From Halieaceae bacterium (lineage in GTDB: Bacteria; Pseudomonadota; Gammaproteobacteria; Pseudomonadales; Halieaceae), in contig CABYEX010000024.1 of assembly GCA_902518075.1 (NCBI GenBank), positions 1-20,619 on the forward strand: 20,619 nucleotides of DNA, in the 5' to 3' direction. The notes under the pieces were generated by a model. The model worked only from the letters and a program-made list of their open reading frames with translations. It was not told where the DNA came from and did not search any database. Positions 1 through 8,077 of this stretch are shown here, piece after piece (within the stretch, counting starts at the first letter, position 1; every line of letters starts with the position of its first letter). The position numbers were made by a program, and so were the translations under genes.

Positions 1-1
1 C

Positions 2-847
2 CGCGACGCCAGCCAGTGCTTCCCGGGCACGGGAGTGGAATACAGCGACGATGTATCCGAAAACTATTGGACCGGTAAATTACAGGTCACCTTCGACATG
101 TCAGATGACCTCATGCTGTATGGCGGCGTCAACCGCGGCGTGAAAGCGGGCAGTTACAACGCACCACTTCTCGGCTCTTTTTACGGCGCGGGAGGCCCCG
201 ACTCGCTTCCTTACGATGAAGAAGTCTTAACCTCGTATGAAGGTGGCTTCAAGGCCACCCTCGGTGGCGGACTGACCCGAATCAACGGCTCGGTTTTCTA
301 CTATGACTACTCAGACTACCAGGCGTTCCTATTCGTTGGTGTTGGCGGTGTGGTCATCAACCGAGACGCTGATAACTACGGCGCAGAGATCGAGATCCAG
401 AGTTCACCCATGCCAGGGCTAGATCTACTCTTTAATGCCGCGTACTTCGACGCCACTGTCAAAGACGTCAGTCTGCGTAACGGCTCACCCCTTCCCTCGT
501 CTGACGTCGATCCGACGTACGCACCGGAATTTCAGGCAACTGGCTTGATCCGATATGCTTTTGACGCGCTGGGCGGAGAGATCGCGATTCAGGCTGATGT
601 CAGTTACTCGGATGAGTACTACTACAACCTGAGAAATTTTGACGCGGACAAGTTCGACAGCTATACCGTGGCGAATGCATTGATCAGCTACGAGACCAAT
701 GGCTGGACGGCCACGCTTGCGGCACGCAACCTAGGCGATGAGCGACCTGGCATCCAAGGGTTCGACCTGGCTACGCTGTGTGGCTGCAACGAGGTTGCCT
801 ACAGGGCGCCCCGCTACTACTCACTGAGCCTGCGTAAGGACTTCTGA
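2..847 (+). CDS. TonB-dependent receptor, C-terminal part (truncated by window edge)
   Basis: The reading frame is open to the left edge, so only the last 281 residues of an outer-membrane active transporter are present. They show the alternating aromatic, glycine-rich beta-strand pattern of a TonB-dependent barrel: a YGGVNRGVKAGSYN strand near the start (compare 'YATYSEGYRSGGFNG' in the receptor at 18128-20377), an ENYE-like 'LTSYEGGFKA' strand, an 'AARNLGDERPG' strand, and a C-terminal strand ending in Phe (SLRKDF), the usual signal for outer-membrane assembly. Plug and TonB box lie outside the window. The stop TGA overlaps the ATG of the next gene by one base, which suggests translational coupling to the Tat/GMC pair. 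Substrate cannot be read from the sequence; the context suggests a hydrophobic organic compound rather than iron. Confidence 0.9.
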   Translation, partial: RDASQCFPGTGVEYSDDVSENYWTGKLQVTFDMSDDLMLYGGVNRGVKAGSYNAPLLGSFYGAGGPDSLPYDEEVLTSYEGGFKATLGGGLTRINGSVFYYDYSDYQAFLFVGVGGVVINRDADNYGAEIEIQSSPMPGLDLLFNAAYFDATVKDVSLRNGSPLPSSDVDPTYAPEFQATGLIRYAFDALGGEIAIQADVSYSDEYYYNLRNFDADKFDSYTVANALISYETNGWTATLAARNLGDERPGIQGFDLATLCGCNEVAYRAPRYYSLSLRKDF

Positions 848-1377
848 TGCCAGCATCGCTGAGTCGGCGACACCTCATGGCCCGCAGCACGGCTGCGGGC
901 TTTTTTATGGTTGCCGGACAGTGGCTATGGCTCACTCCGCAAGAGGCTGAGGCCAAAGCGTTTGAACCTCAGGTGCTTACGGCTGATCAATGTACGGCAC
1001 TGGCGAAGCTCGCTGACGCCGTCGTCCCTGGCGCGACGGCAGCTGGCTTCGCCGCCTACGTTGACCTCCAGCTTCAAGCTGGCGACGCCTCGCTACTGAT
1101 TGGCAAATACCTTGGCGTGGATACCGCAGCACAATCAGGCTTCTACCAGTCTGCAGCAGACAACCTAATCGCCTTGGCGAGCGAGGCAATGTCATTCTCA
1201 AACTTGGTGGAGGCAATGGCCTCAGACAGCCTCTCCGAGTGGATGGGGCCACCCGCAAGTTATGTGCTGTTCGTGCTACGTGCCGACGCGCTAGACGTAA
1301 CATACGGCACACCAGAGGGCTTTGAGGCGCTGGGCATCCCCTACATGGCGCACATCATGCCCGAGACGCCGTGGTGA
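847..1377 (+). CDS. Gluconate 2-dehydrogenase subunit 3-like small subunit with Tat signal
   Basis: The 176-residue protein begins with a Tat-type signal: SRRHLM at residues 6-11, a hydrophobic stretch AAGFFMVAGQWLWL, and a likely cleavage site around AKA-F near residue 39. The rest matches the style of the Gluconate_2-dh3 family ('LTADQCTALAKLADAVVPG...AAGFAAYVDLQL'). In this family the small subunit partners a GMC flavoprotein and carries it through the Tat pore, which fits the leaderless GMC gene immediately downstream. The ATG at 847 has an AAGGA ribosome site at 836-840 inside the receptor gene and overlaps the receptor stop as TGATG. The odd point is an intrinsic terminator hairpin at 880-906 inside the signal-peptide codons. 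A start at ATG 907 would avoid it but would lose the Arg pair, so 847 is preferred. Confidence 0.82.
   Translation: MPASLSRRHLMARSTAAGFFMVAGQWLWLTPQEAEAKAFEPQVLTADQCTALAKLADAVVPGATAAGFAAYVDLQLQAGDASLLIGKYLGVDTAAQSGFYQSAADNLIALASEAMSFSNLVEAMASDSLSEWMGPPASYVLFVLRADALDVTYGTPEGFEALGIPYMAHIMPETPW
880..906 (+). terminator. Intrinsic terminator or attenuator inside the Tat-signal codons
   Basis: A perfect 8-bp GC-rich inverted repeat, GCCCGCAG (880-887) and CTGCGGGC (893-900), encloses a 5-nt loop and is followed directly by six T residues (901-906). This is a canonical Rho-independent terminator on the plus strand, 33 bases after the receptor stop. It is also read in frame as part of the Tat signal (ARSTAAGFF). 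A ribosome starting at 847 would cover the stem. Whether it acts is inferred from structure only. Confidence 0.75.
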
Positions 1378-2921
1378 AGGAGAAACAGGACCTCATCATT
1401 GTCGGCGCGGGAGCCGCAGGCCTCATGCTTGCCGCACGGTTGGCAGAGGGCGGTCAGTCAGTCACGATTCTAGAGGCTGGCGCCGAGCGGCAACTCGGTG
1501 ACCTCATCAGTTCACAAATCTGGGCCCGAAAACTGAAGTGGTCTGAACCCGCTGTATCCGAGTCGGGCGATCATAAAATCGGTCACGCATTTAACGCGGG
1601 CAGCGGGACGGGTGGTTCAGCGCTTCACCACTACGGCGTGTGGCTGCGTATGCATGAGGGAGATTTTTCCCTACGAAAGGATCATGGAGTCGGACTCGAC
1701 TGGCCGCTGAGCTATGCCGATCTAGCGCCGCACTATGACCGCGTTCAAGCGGAAGTTGGTCTTAGCGGCGATGCCGAGCGGGAGCGCTGGAGGCCACCGG
1801 GAGCACCCTACCCCATGCCACCGCTGCCACTTTTCGCGCAAGCGAGGGTGCTGGCCAAGGGTTTTGAGAAGACCGCGCGTCATACCTCACCACTGCCACT
1901 GGCGATTAACAGCGAGCCCTATCAGGGCCGCAGAAGCTGTCAATACGACGGCTGGTGCGATGCGGGCTGTCCAATTGGTGCGCTAGGCAACCCCCTCGTG
2001 ACGTGGCTTCCCCGCGCGCTTGCTGCGGGCGTTCATATAGAGCACAACGCCCGCGTATCGAGGGTCATTCGCTCGGCCACCAACCCGAGCCATATTGAAT
2101 CCGTCGAATATCTGCAGGGAGGTGAGAGAAAAACGCTTAATGCGGAGCGCATCATCATTGCCGCTTTTACCGTACAAACTGTGCGCATCCTTTTGAGCTC
2201 TGCGACGGCACAGCACAGCGCCCCCGGTAATCACTCAGACAAACTGGGGCGCTATTTGATGACGCACCCAGCCGCGACGGTCTTCGGGCTCTTGAATGAG
2301 GAAACCTATCCTCATCAGGGCGTATCTGCAGGGCAGTTGCTCAGCCATGACGAATACGACGACAAAGCCGCAGCGGGCGGGTTTGGCTCAAGCCAATGGA
2401 TGATCGGGCATGCCATCAAGCCCCATGACCTTCTTGGCTATGGGACGGGCAGGCCGGATATTTCTGGGCCAGAGCTGAAACCATGGCTGAAACGGGCCGC
2501 CCGGCACCTAGGCAATATGACATTGGTATGTGAAGACATCGCGCTGCACGAAAATCGTATTTCCTTGAGCGACAATACGGATGGCGACGGTATCCCGTAC
2601 GCGCACACGCACCACGACTTGGCGCCCACGGCGGCGGCGAGATGGACGCAGCGAATGGCGGAAGGCGAGGAGATCATGAGATCCGCTGGCGCACACGAGG
2701 TATGGTCAGGACCACGCATCGGCATGCATATCATGGGTGGCGCTGTCATGGGCGACGATCCGGCACAGTCTGTCACCGATCGGAATGGCCGCGTCCACGA
2801 GACAGACAATCTCTATGTGGCGGGACCCGCCCTCTTTCCCAGCAGCGGCGCCGTCAACCCGACCTTCACACTGAGCGCCTTAGCGTCGCATCAAGCGGAG
2901 CACTTGCTTGCCACCTCGTGA
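1371..2921 (+). CDS. GMC-family FAD-dependent dehydrogenase with iron-sulfur motif
   Basis: A 516-residue flavoprotein of the glucose-methanol-choline family. The FAD-binding Rossmann motif VGAGAAG is at residues 11-17, with the ribose-binding acidic residue in 'VTILEAGAE' (31-39). GMC landmarks follow: 'DWPLSYADLAPHYDR' (110-124), and the C-terminal catalytic pair His453 (MHIMGG) and Asn496 (NPTFT). Cys190, Cys196 and Cys200-Pro201 form C-x5-C-x3-C-P, the spacing I recall for the 3Fe-4S ligands of bacterial FAD glucose and fructose dehydrogenases. It has no signal peptide and probably hitchhikes through Tat with the small subunit encoded just upstream. No cytochrome c subunit follows, so its electron acceptor is unknown. 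Start: GTG 1371 or GTG 1374; the latter gives the common GTGA overlap with the upstream stop. The substrate is probably a polyol, sugar-like or alicyclic alcohol; it cannot be fixed. Confidence 0.88.
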   Translation: MVKEKQDLIIVGAGAAGLMLAARLAEGGQSVTILEAGAERQLGDLISSQIWARKLKWSEPAVSESGDHKIGHAFNAGSGTGGSALHHYGVWLRMHEGDFSLRKDHGVGLDWPLSYADLAPHYDRVQAEVGLSGDAERERWRPPGAPYPMPPLPLFAQARVLAKGFEKTARHTSPLPLAINSEPYQGRRSCQYDGWCDAGCPIGALGNPLVTWLPRALAAGVHIEHNARVSRVIRSATNPSHIESVEYLQGGERKTLNAERIIIAAFTVQTVRILLSSATAQHSAPGNHSDKLGRYLMTHPAATVFGLLNEETYPHQGVSAGQLLSHDEYDDKAAAGGFGSSQWMIGHAIKPHDLLGYGTGRPDISGPELKPWLKRAARHLGNMTLVCEDIALHENRISLSDNTDGDGIPYAHTHHDLAPTAAARWTQRMAEGEEIMRSAGAHEVWSGPRIGMHIMGGAVMGDDPAQSVTDRNGRVHETDNLYVAGPALFPSSGAVNPTFTLSALASHQAEHLLATS

Positions 2922-2981
2922 TACCGCTCCTCGCACGATTGGCTGCGCATGGTAGTAGTCTTGCTGATGTCGGACGCTGAT

Positions 2982-3002
2982 CCAGCCGCGCGCTGGCTTT
3001 TC
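2982..3002 (+). terminator. Possible weak terminator after the GMC gene
   Basis: A 5-bp stem CCAGC/GCTGG (2982-2986 and 2992-2996) with a 5-nt loop is followed by CTTTTC. It lies 60 bases after the GMC stop and just upstream of the AT-rich leader of the next gene, the right place for an operon end. The short stem and broken T run keep confidence low. Confidence 0.35.
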
Positions 3003-3018
3003 GACGTCCCGCTAATAT

Positions 3019-3039
3019 TTTAAACTTAAAACTTTAAAC
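3019..3039. repeat. Three tandem TTTAAAC-like heptamers upstream of gcdH
   Basis: TTTAAAC (3019-3025), TTAAAAC (3026-3032) and TTTAAAC (3033-3039) stand head to tail with no spacer, 24 bases before the gcdH start, in an island that is almost pure A/T within GC-rich surroundings. TAATAT at 3013-3018 next to it resembles a -10 box, but no convincing -35 box is seen 17 bases upstream. The repeat could be a promoter element or a regulator site; which one cannot be said. Confidence 0.6.
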
Positions 3040-3062
3040 CGAACTGCACGGAGCGCTCGGCA

Positions 3063-4247
3063 ATGGCCGCAAAAACCCGTTGGACACCACTCAACTGGCA
3101 AGACCCGTTTGAACTCGACTCGCAGCTCTCCGGGGAGCAGCGCATGGTGAGGGACAGCGCGCAGCAGTACGCACAAACCGCTTTAGCACCTCGGGTTAAA
3201 GAGGCCTATCGGCAGGAGAGCACCGACCCCAATATCTTTCGCGAAATGGGAGAAATGGGGTTATTGGGCGCCACGATCGATGGCTACGGCTGCCCCGGTG
3301 TCGACTATGTCTGCTACGGCCTGATTGCGCGCGAGATCGAGCGCGTGGACTCAGGCTATCGCTCTATGATGAGCGTGCAATCGTCGCTAGTGATGTACCC
3401 CATCTATGCCTATGGCACGGAGGAACAGCGCGAGAAATACCTCCCTAAGCTGGCGACCGGTGAATGGATTGGCTGCTTTGGCCTCACCGAGCCGGACTAC
3501 GGTTCTGATCCTGGCGGGATGGTCACTCGCGCTAAAGCGGTCGACGGCGGATACCGATTAAGCGGCGCCAAGATGTGGATCAGCAATAGCCCGCTGGCGG
3601 ACCTGTTCATCGTCTGGGCAAAAACCGAGGACGATGTGATCCGCGGCTTTATTTTGGAAAAAGGCATGGAGGGGCTGAGCGCACCCAAGATCGAGGGCAA
3701 ACTGGCTTTACGGGCCTCGATCACAGGGGAGATCGTCATGGACAATGTCTTTGTGCCGCAAGAGAACCATCTGCCGAATGTCGAGGGCCTCAAGGGTCCC
3801 TTTGGCTGCTTGAACAATGCCCGATACGGCATCGCCTGGGGCGTCATGGGCGCAGCAGAAGAGTGCTGGCATACGGCGCGGCAGTATACACTTGATCGCT
3901 CTCAATTTGGCGTACCTTTAGCCTCTAAGCAGTTGATTCAAATAAAATTAGCTGACATGCAAACCGAGATCGGTCTGGCCCTGCAAGGCTGCCTTCAAGC
4001 GGGCAAAATGTTGTCGGCAGGCGAGATCTCACCTGATCTCATTAGCCTCATCAAACGCAATTCCTGCGGCAAGGCGCTGGATATCGCCCGCACCGCGCGC
4101 GACATGCTCGGCGGCAACGGCATCTCGGATGACTACCCGATCATGCGCCACATGGTGAACCTGGAAGTTGTCAATACCTATGAGGGCACGCACGATGTGC
4201 ACGCACTCATTTTGGGGCGCAGTCAAACGGGCCTCTCTGCGTTTTAA
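3063..4247 (+). CDS. gcdH: Glutaryl-CoA dehydrogenase
   Basis: A 394-residue FAD acyl-CoA dehydrogenase that oxidises and decarboxylates glutaryl-CoA to crotonyl-CoA, passing electrons to ETF. The subtype is clear: N-terminal '[18 protein letters not shown]', the glutaryl-carboxylate-binding region '[15 protein letters not shown]' with Arg100, the FAD signature '[17 protein letters not shown]', '[18 protein letters not shown]', and the C-terminal catalytic base Glu374 in [16 protein letters not shown]. Length is normal for bacterial GcdH. The ATG at 3063 gives the expected N terminus, with GGAG at about 11 bases upstream. It is separated from the GMC gene by 141 bases, probably with its own promoter (see the AT-rich heptamers). 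The pathway normally serves lysine, tryptophan or dicarboxylate breakdown; here it could drain a C5 diacid made by the neighbouring genes. Its stop shares four bases with the convergent modF stop. Confidence 0.93.
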   Translation: MAAKTRWTPLNWQDPFELDSQLSGEQRMVRDSAQQYAQTALAPRVKEAYRQESTDPNIFREMGEMGLLGATIDGYGCPGVDYVCYGLIAREIERVDSGYRSMMSVQSSLVMYPIYAYGTEEQREKYLPKLATGEWIGCFGLTEPDYGSDPGGMVTRAKAVDGGYRLSGAKMWISNSPLADLFIVWAKTEDDVIRGFILEKGMEGLSAPKIEGKLALRASITGEIVMDNVFVPQENHLPNVEGLKGPFGCLNNARYGIAWGVMGAAEECWHTARQYTLDRSQFGVPLASKQLIQIKLADMQTEIGLALQGCLQAGKMLSAGEISPDLISLIKRNSCGKALDIARTARDMLGGNGISDDYPIMRHMVNLEVVNTYEGTHDVHALILGRSQTGLSAF

Positions 4248-5653
4248 AGATTCAGCTTCAAGTGAATGTGCTGTTTGAATAGCGGCAGAAATTCATCCTC
4301 GCGGTGACTCACAAATAAAAGCGTGCTGTGCCGACGCGCCTCAATCGCAGACATGAAGCCTAAAATCCGCGCTCTATTCAGTTCATCGAGCCCTTGGGTC
4401 GGCTCATCAAGCACCAGCAAGAGCGGCGACTTCACCATGGCCCTCGCGATGAGCACCAGACGTTGCTCCCCATAGCTCAGTGACTGGAACGGTGTCTCGG
4501 CCTGATCTGCCATATCCACCGCCTGAAGCCATTCCCGCCCCAAACGAATCTGCGGTTCCGTCGGGGGATCGTAGAGCCCGATCGAGTCAAAAAAGCCAGA
4601 GCAGACAACCGACAGAGCATCGCAGCGCACCGTGTAGCGCCGATGCAGATCGTTACTGATCAGTCCAAGTTGGCGCTTGATATCCCAGACTGACTCGCCA
4701 CTACCCCGCCGATGGCCGAACACGATGACATCGTTACTGAAGCACTGCATACAGTCGCCCGTAATCAGCCCCAGCAAGGTCGATTTACCCGCTCCGTTTT
4801 CTCCAGTCACCAGAGTATGCTGCAGCGGCGCAACCTTGAACGTTAGCGCGTCGAGCACATTTCGATCTCCATAGCGGACCGTGCACTGATTCAGTTCGGC
4901 AATGTAAGGCGCGTCATAAGCCTCGAGTCGAATGGCATCCTCAGGTATCCCCGGCTGGACGATGGCGCCCGTACCGATGGCTGTCTCAAGTTGGGCCAAT
5001 TGTGTCTGTCGTGAACCCTCAAATATCGTGAGCAGTCCGGCCTCTACATGAGCGAACTTCTCTACCCAGTCGGGAATATCGGAGCGATTGCTTAGCAGCA
5101 GCATCACGGCAACACCCGAGGCCACAGCCAACCGAAAGGTCTCGCTGAGTGCTTGCACAGTGCCTTGGTCCAAGCTGTCAAAAGGGTTATCGCAAATGAG
5201 CAGCTCCGCCTCATGCAACAGTGCTTTTAGCACCATAAGCTTGCGACTTTCACCGGTACTCAATTCTCTATAGAAGGCTTGCAGACGGTGACGCATGTTC
5301 AGCTGATCGATGAGGGAGTCACTCAGCCGATCGGAAGGCAAAAAATCCGCGACGCGAGTACCCCACTCGTCTTCCGGGATGATATCCGTCGCCGCAAGCC
5401 GCCACTCCTCCTCATACGTGGCCTGCTGCCGCTCGAAGGAAATGAGCGCAATCTGGTCCACGTCGAGGGTTCTTTCCACAACACCACGAGAGGGTGTGAC
5501 CTCACCAACCAACAGCTGGTCAATCAGTTGCTTACCTGAACCATTCCGTCCAAATACACACCAGCTATCACCCGACTGAATGGACCAGTCCGGCACCGCC
5601 AGCCCATCGCATTGGCATTCGGATAAATGAAGGAGGGTTGAGGAACTGTTCAT
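4244..5653 (-). CDS. modF: ModF-like tandem ABC ATPase with a degenerate first domain
   Basis: A 469-residue cytoplasmic protein with two ABC ATPase domains and no membrane segments, like E. coli ModF (490 residues). Matching stretches include '[21 protein letters not shown]' and '[10 protein letters not shown]'. Domain 2 is complete: Walker [10 protein letters not shown] (284-292), signature LSYGEQR (392-398), Walker B with Glu417 (LDEPTQGLD), and H-loop His450. Domain 1 keeps the signature LSTGE (131-135), but its Walker A reads GRNGSGKQ (Gln42 in place of Ser/Thr) and its Walker B reads CDNPFD (Asn156 in place of the catalytic Glu). ModF is linked to molybdate metabolism, but its exact role is unsettled, and no modABC is nearby. 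Start: ATG 5653 matches the family N terminus best; ATG 5662 and 5659 and a TTG at 5710 are alternatives, and no strong ribosome site is seen. Confidence 0.85.
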   Translation of the reverse strand: MNSSSTLLHLSECQCDGLAVPDWSIQSGDSWCVFGRNGSGKQLIDQLLVGEVTPSRGVVERTLDVDQIALISFERQQATYEEEWRLAATDIIPEDEWGTRVADFLPSDRLSDSLIDQLNMRHRLQAFYRELSTGESRKLMVLKALLHEAELLICDNPFDSLDQGTVQALSETFRLAVASGVAVMLLLSNRSDIPDWVEKFAHVEAGLLTIFEGSRQTQLAQLETAIGTGAIVQPGIPEDAIRLEAYDAPYIAELNQCTVRYGDRNVLDALTFKVAPLQHTLVTGENGAGKSTLLGLITGDCMQCFSNDVIVFGHRRGSGESVWDIKRQLGLISNDLHRRYTVRCDALSVVCSGFFDSIGLYDPPTEPQIRLGREWLQAVDMADQAETPFQSLSYGEQRLVLIARAMVKSPLLLVLDEPTQGLDELNRARILGFMSAIEARRHSTLLFVSHREDEFLPLFKQHIHLKLNL

Positions 5654-5809
5654 GGCCATCATCCCGCGGCAGCTAACGAAGGGTAGCAATGTCTGGAGGA
5701 GCTCCAGCAAACTCCGGGAATATCAGAAGGCAAATCTGGCGCTTTTTCTGAGTCCTGCCAACGATTTCCCGCTACACTGCGCGCCGTAGACACCCTTGGA
5801 TACCACACC

Positions 5810-6241
5810 ATGACTGACTCCCACGCGCGCATTGAGCAGCTCAATGCGATGGCCCCCGATTTCATCAAATTATTGGGGGGCAGCATTATCGGGCTGAACA
5901 TGGAATCACAACGCGCCACCTTTACCTTCACCGTGCCGCTGGATTATTGCCACTCGGGAGATGTGGTGCAGGGTGGATTCGTGACGGCCATGCTGGACGC
6001 CGCCATGTCGCACGCCCTGTTTGGCACCGACGACACGATCTCCGGTGTCGCCTCTCTCGACATCGCCACGCAATTTATTGGTGTCTGTCACGGACAACAT
6101 CCGCTGAAGGTAACGGGGCGGGTGAAGAAAGCCACTTTTAGAACCGCATTTCTTGAAGCCGACATCCAGGATGAGAAAGGTGCAGTCGTCGCCACCGCCC
6201 AGTCTGTGGCCAAACTGAGCCGCCAGCCAGCCGGCGCGTAA
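5810..6241 (+). CDS. PaaI-type hotdog-fold acyl-CoA thioesterase
   Basis: A 143-residue single hotdog domain of the 4HBT/PaaI superfamily, which hydrolyses acyl-CoA or aryl-CoA thioesters, usually as a tetramer in the cytoplasm. The diagnostic helix segment GDVVQGGFVTAMLDAAMSHA (about residues 51-70) contains the conserved Gly-Gly and the acidic residue (Asp65). It is followed by the beta strands 'SLDIATQFIGV', 'LKVTGRVKKATFRTAFLEADI' and 'GAVVATAQSVAKL'. Length is typical. The gene is divergent from modF (156 bases between starts) and convergent with the monooxygenase gene, 15 bases away, so it is probably its own transcription unit. The likely job is releasing CoA from stalled intermediates. 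Substrate is unknown; the ribosome site is weak. Confidence 0.85.
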   Translation: MTDSHARIEQLNAMAPDFIKLLGGSIIGLNMESQRATFTFTVPLDYCHSGDVVQGGFVTAMLDAAMSHALFGTDDTISGVASLDIATQFIGVCHGQHPLKVTGRVKKATFRTAFLEADIQDEKGAVVATAQSVAKLSRQPAGA

Positions 6242-6256
6242 CGTTCAAAATCCTCT

Positions 6257-7258
6257 TTATCGTAGCCGGGGAAGCACCTTCTCCGCGATATAAGCCATCC
6301 GGCGATCACCGGACTCTGCGCTTTCACCGGGGAACTGCGCCCAGAAGTGAATATCTGAAATCTGGGGGTACTGCTCCATCATGGCGCTCAGCTTTTCAAC
6401 GGCCGTATCCGCGTCCCACAGCTCATAAAGCCCATTCTCTATGGCGGTTCGAGCATCGGGAAACAACGGGGTCTGGTCCGGGGGACCAAAGGCACCCCAG
6501 CGGATATATTCGTTGGACTGATACAACACGTAATCGCCGACGCGCTCTACCTCCGCCTCGGGATCCTCCGCAATAATCGCCCAGCAACCGAGAATGATGT
6601 TCCCGTCCCCGGGCGCCTTACCATTAGCCGCGAGACACTCCACATAAGTATCCATACCGATACCGCCGGTGCACAAAAAGCCGTCAGCGATCCGCGCCGC
6701 GCGGTCAATTGCGGGGGGTGCCATACCGCCCAACAGCACCCTGGGCGCGCGGTTCGGTTTCGGCGTGATTTTGAGGTCGCCAACGGCGAAGCGCTTGCCC
6801 TCGAAGTTGACCGGCTCACCCGACCAAGCGCGCCGCAGAATTTCGATCCCCTCCTCGACGAGACTGGGACGATGGGAGATCTTGCGGCCAAACTGATCAA
6901 ATTCCAGCTGCCTGTATCCAATACCAACACCCAAGTCAAAACGTCCGCCCGAGATCAGCGACAGCGTTGCGGCGTCTTCAGCCATCCTCACGGGATCAGC
7001 CAGGGGCAGCAGCATCAGGTTGGTGCCCAAACGCATCCGTTCTGTCCGTGCTGCGATGGCCGCATGGATCACCAATGGTGACGGCGTGTAGCCGTCGTCG
7101 CAAAAATGGTGCTCGGTTAACCACACTGAGTCAAAACCCATCGTCTCGGCCCGCGCAATCTGATCCAGCCGCTCGGAATAAAACTGTTCAAAATCAATCT
7201 GCCAGGGCTCCGGGTTACGGAAGTCGTACCAGAGACCAAAATCCACGTTTGACGCCAT
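6257..7258 (-). CDS. Luciferase-like (LLM class) flavin-dependent monooxygenase
   Basis: A 333-residue TIM-barrel flavoprotein of the bacterial luciferase-like superfamily. Seen: the N-terminal strand 'DFGLWYDFRNP', the luciferase-type motif 'FDSVWLTEHHF' (about residues 42-52), 'MRLGTNLMLLPLADPVRMAEDAATL', 'GGRFDLGVGIGYR' and 'PRVLLGGMAPPAIDRAARIADGF'. Members use reduced FMN (or F420 in actinobacteria) for Baeyer-Villiger, desulfonation or hydroxylation reactions. FMN is assumed here. It is the last gene of a six-gene minus-strand operon, 13 bases after the hydrolase gene. A GAGAGGG ribosome site precedes ATG 7258. No flavin reductase is seen next to it. Pairing with a hydrolase suggests ester or lactone formation followed by opening, which is inference. 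Confidence 0.88.
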   Translation of the reverse strand: MASNVDFGLWYDFRNPEPWQIDFEQFYSERLDQIARAETMGFDSVWLTEHHFCDDGYTPSPLVIHAAIAARTERMRLGTNLMLLPLADPVRMAEDAATLSLISGGRFDLGVGIGYRQLEFDQFGRKISHRPSLVEEGIEILRRAWSGEPVNFEGKRFAVGDLKITPKPNRAPRVLLGGMAPPAIDRAARIADGFLCTGGIGMDTYVECLAANGKAPGDGNIILGCWAIIAEDPEAEVERVGDYVLYQSNEYIRWGAFGPPDQTPLFPDARTAIENGLYELWDADTAVEKLSAMMEQYPQISDIHFWAQFPGESAESGDRRMAYIAEKVLPRLR

Positions 7259-7271
7259 CGCGCTTACCCTC

Positions 7272-8075
7272 TCAGAGACCGTTCACAAAATCGTTGAGTG
7301 CGGCGAGGTACCCCTCCCGCTCTTCCATAAAGGGAGCGTGCCCGCTCTCGGGAAACTCTACGCCAGTCGCTCTCGGGTGGTTCTCCGCCACCCAGCGGGA
7401 AATATCTGGCGCGACAAAGCCATCCTGACCGCAGATGAATGACAGTAGCGGGATATCCAGCGCCATCATCATCTCGCGCTGGTCCAGATGCGCGAGCTCT
7501 GCCAGCGTCGCTGACGCTCTGGCGCTGGAATTCAAAAAGGCACCGGCCATGGAGGCCAGCACAGCGTCCGTGGGTGGTTTGGCACAGATTGCCGTGGCCA
7601 ACATGGTCAGAAAATTAACGCGGTCATCATTCATTGCTGCAACATTGCCCTCCACATCCTCAGGCATGCCCCCAATTTGCAGATCCGGCTTCTGGGTATA
7701 AATCGGGCTTGCGCCGGCGGTCAGCACCAGCGCGGCGCACCGATCCCCCAACAGGCTGGCGGCATGGGTTGCCACGGCACCGCCCAGAGACCAACCATTG
7801 ACCACGACGTCAGAAAGACCCAGGTGCGCGACCAGAGCCGCCACGTCGCCGGCGATCGCCGCGATACTCAGGTCGGCAAAATCGTGATCTGATCGGCCAC
7901 AGCCACGGTGATCCATGGTGATCACCCGGTGACCCTCGGCCTGCAACGGCAGAATGACGCCATCCCAGCAGCGATTGTCCATACCCCAGCCATGAATCAG
8001 CAGCATGGCGCGCCAGTCGCCGCCCAAATCCTCGTAATAAATACTCTTGTTACCGTCTACTTCCAGCCTTGCCAT
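7272..8075 (-). CDS. Alpha/beta hydrolase (esterase or lactonase type)
   Basis: A 267-residue alpha/beta hydrolase with a full catalytic triad: nucleophile Ser96 in the elbow GWSLGG, acid Asp218 in CGQDGF, and His246 in ESGHAPFMEE. The oxyanion-hole motif HGWGMDNRCW (28-37) and 'MDHRGCGRSD' (54-63) are typical of the haloperoxidase, esterase and 3-oxoadipate-enol-lactonase branch. There is no signal peptide, so it acts in the cytoplasm. Two bases separate it from the TetR stop and 13 from the monooxygenase, and a GGGGAG ribosome site precedes ATG 8075. The nucleophile and oxyanion motifs argue against a dehalogenase (Asp nucleophile). In this operon, opening of an ester or lactone made by the adjacent monooxygenase is the most natural role, unproven. 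Confidence 0.87.
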   Translation of the reverse strand: MARLEVDGNKSIYYEDLGGDWRAMLLIHGWGMDNRCWDGVILPLQAEGHRVITMDHRGCGRSDHDFADLSIAAIAGDVAALVAHLGLSDVVVNGWSLGGAVATHAASLLGDRCAALVLTAGASPIYTQKPDLQIGGMPEDVEGNVAAMNDDRVNFLTMLATAICAKPPTDAVLASMAGAFLNSSARASATLAELAHLDQREMMMALDIPLLSFICGQDGFVAPDISRWVAENHPRATGVEFPESGHAPFMEEREGYLAALNDFVNGL

Positions 8076-8077
8076 CG

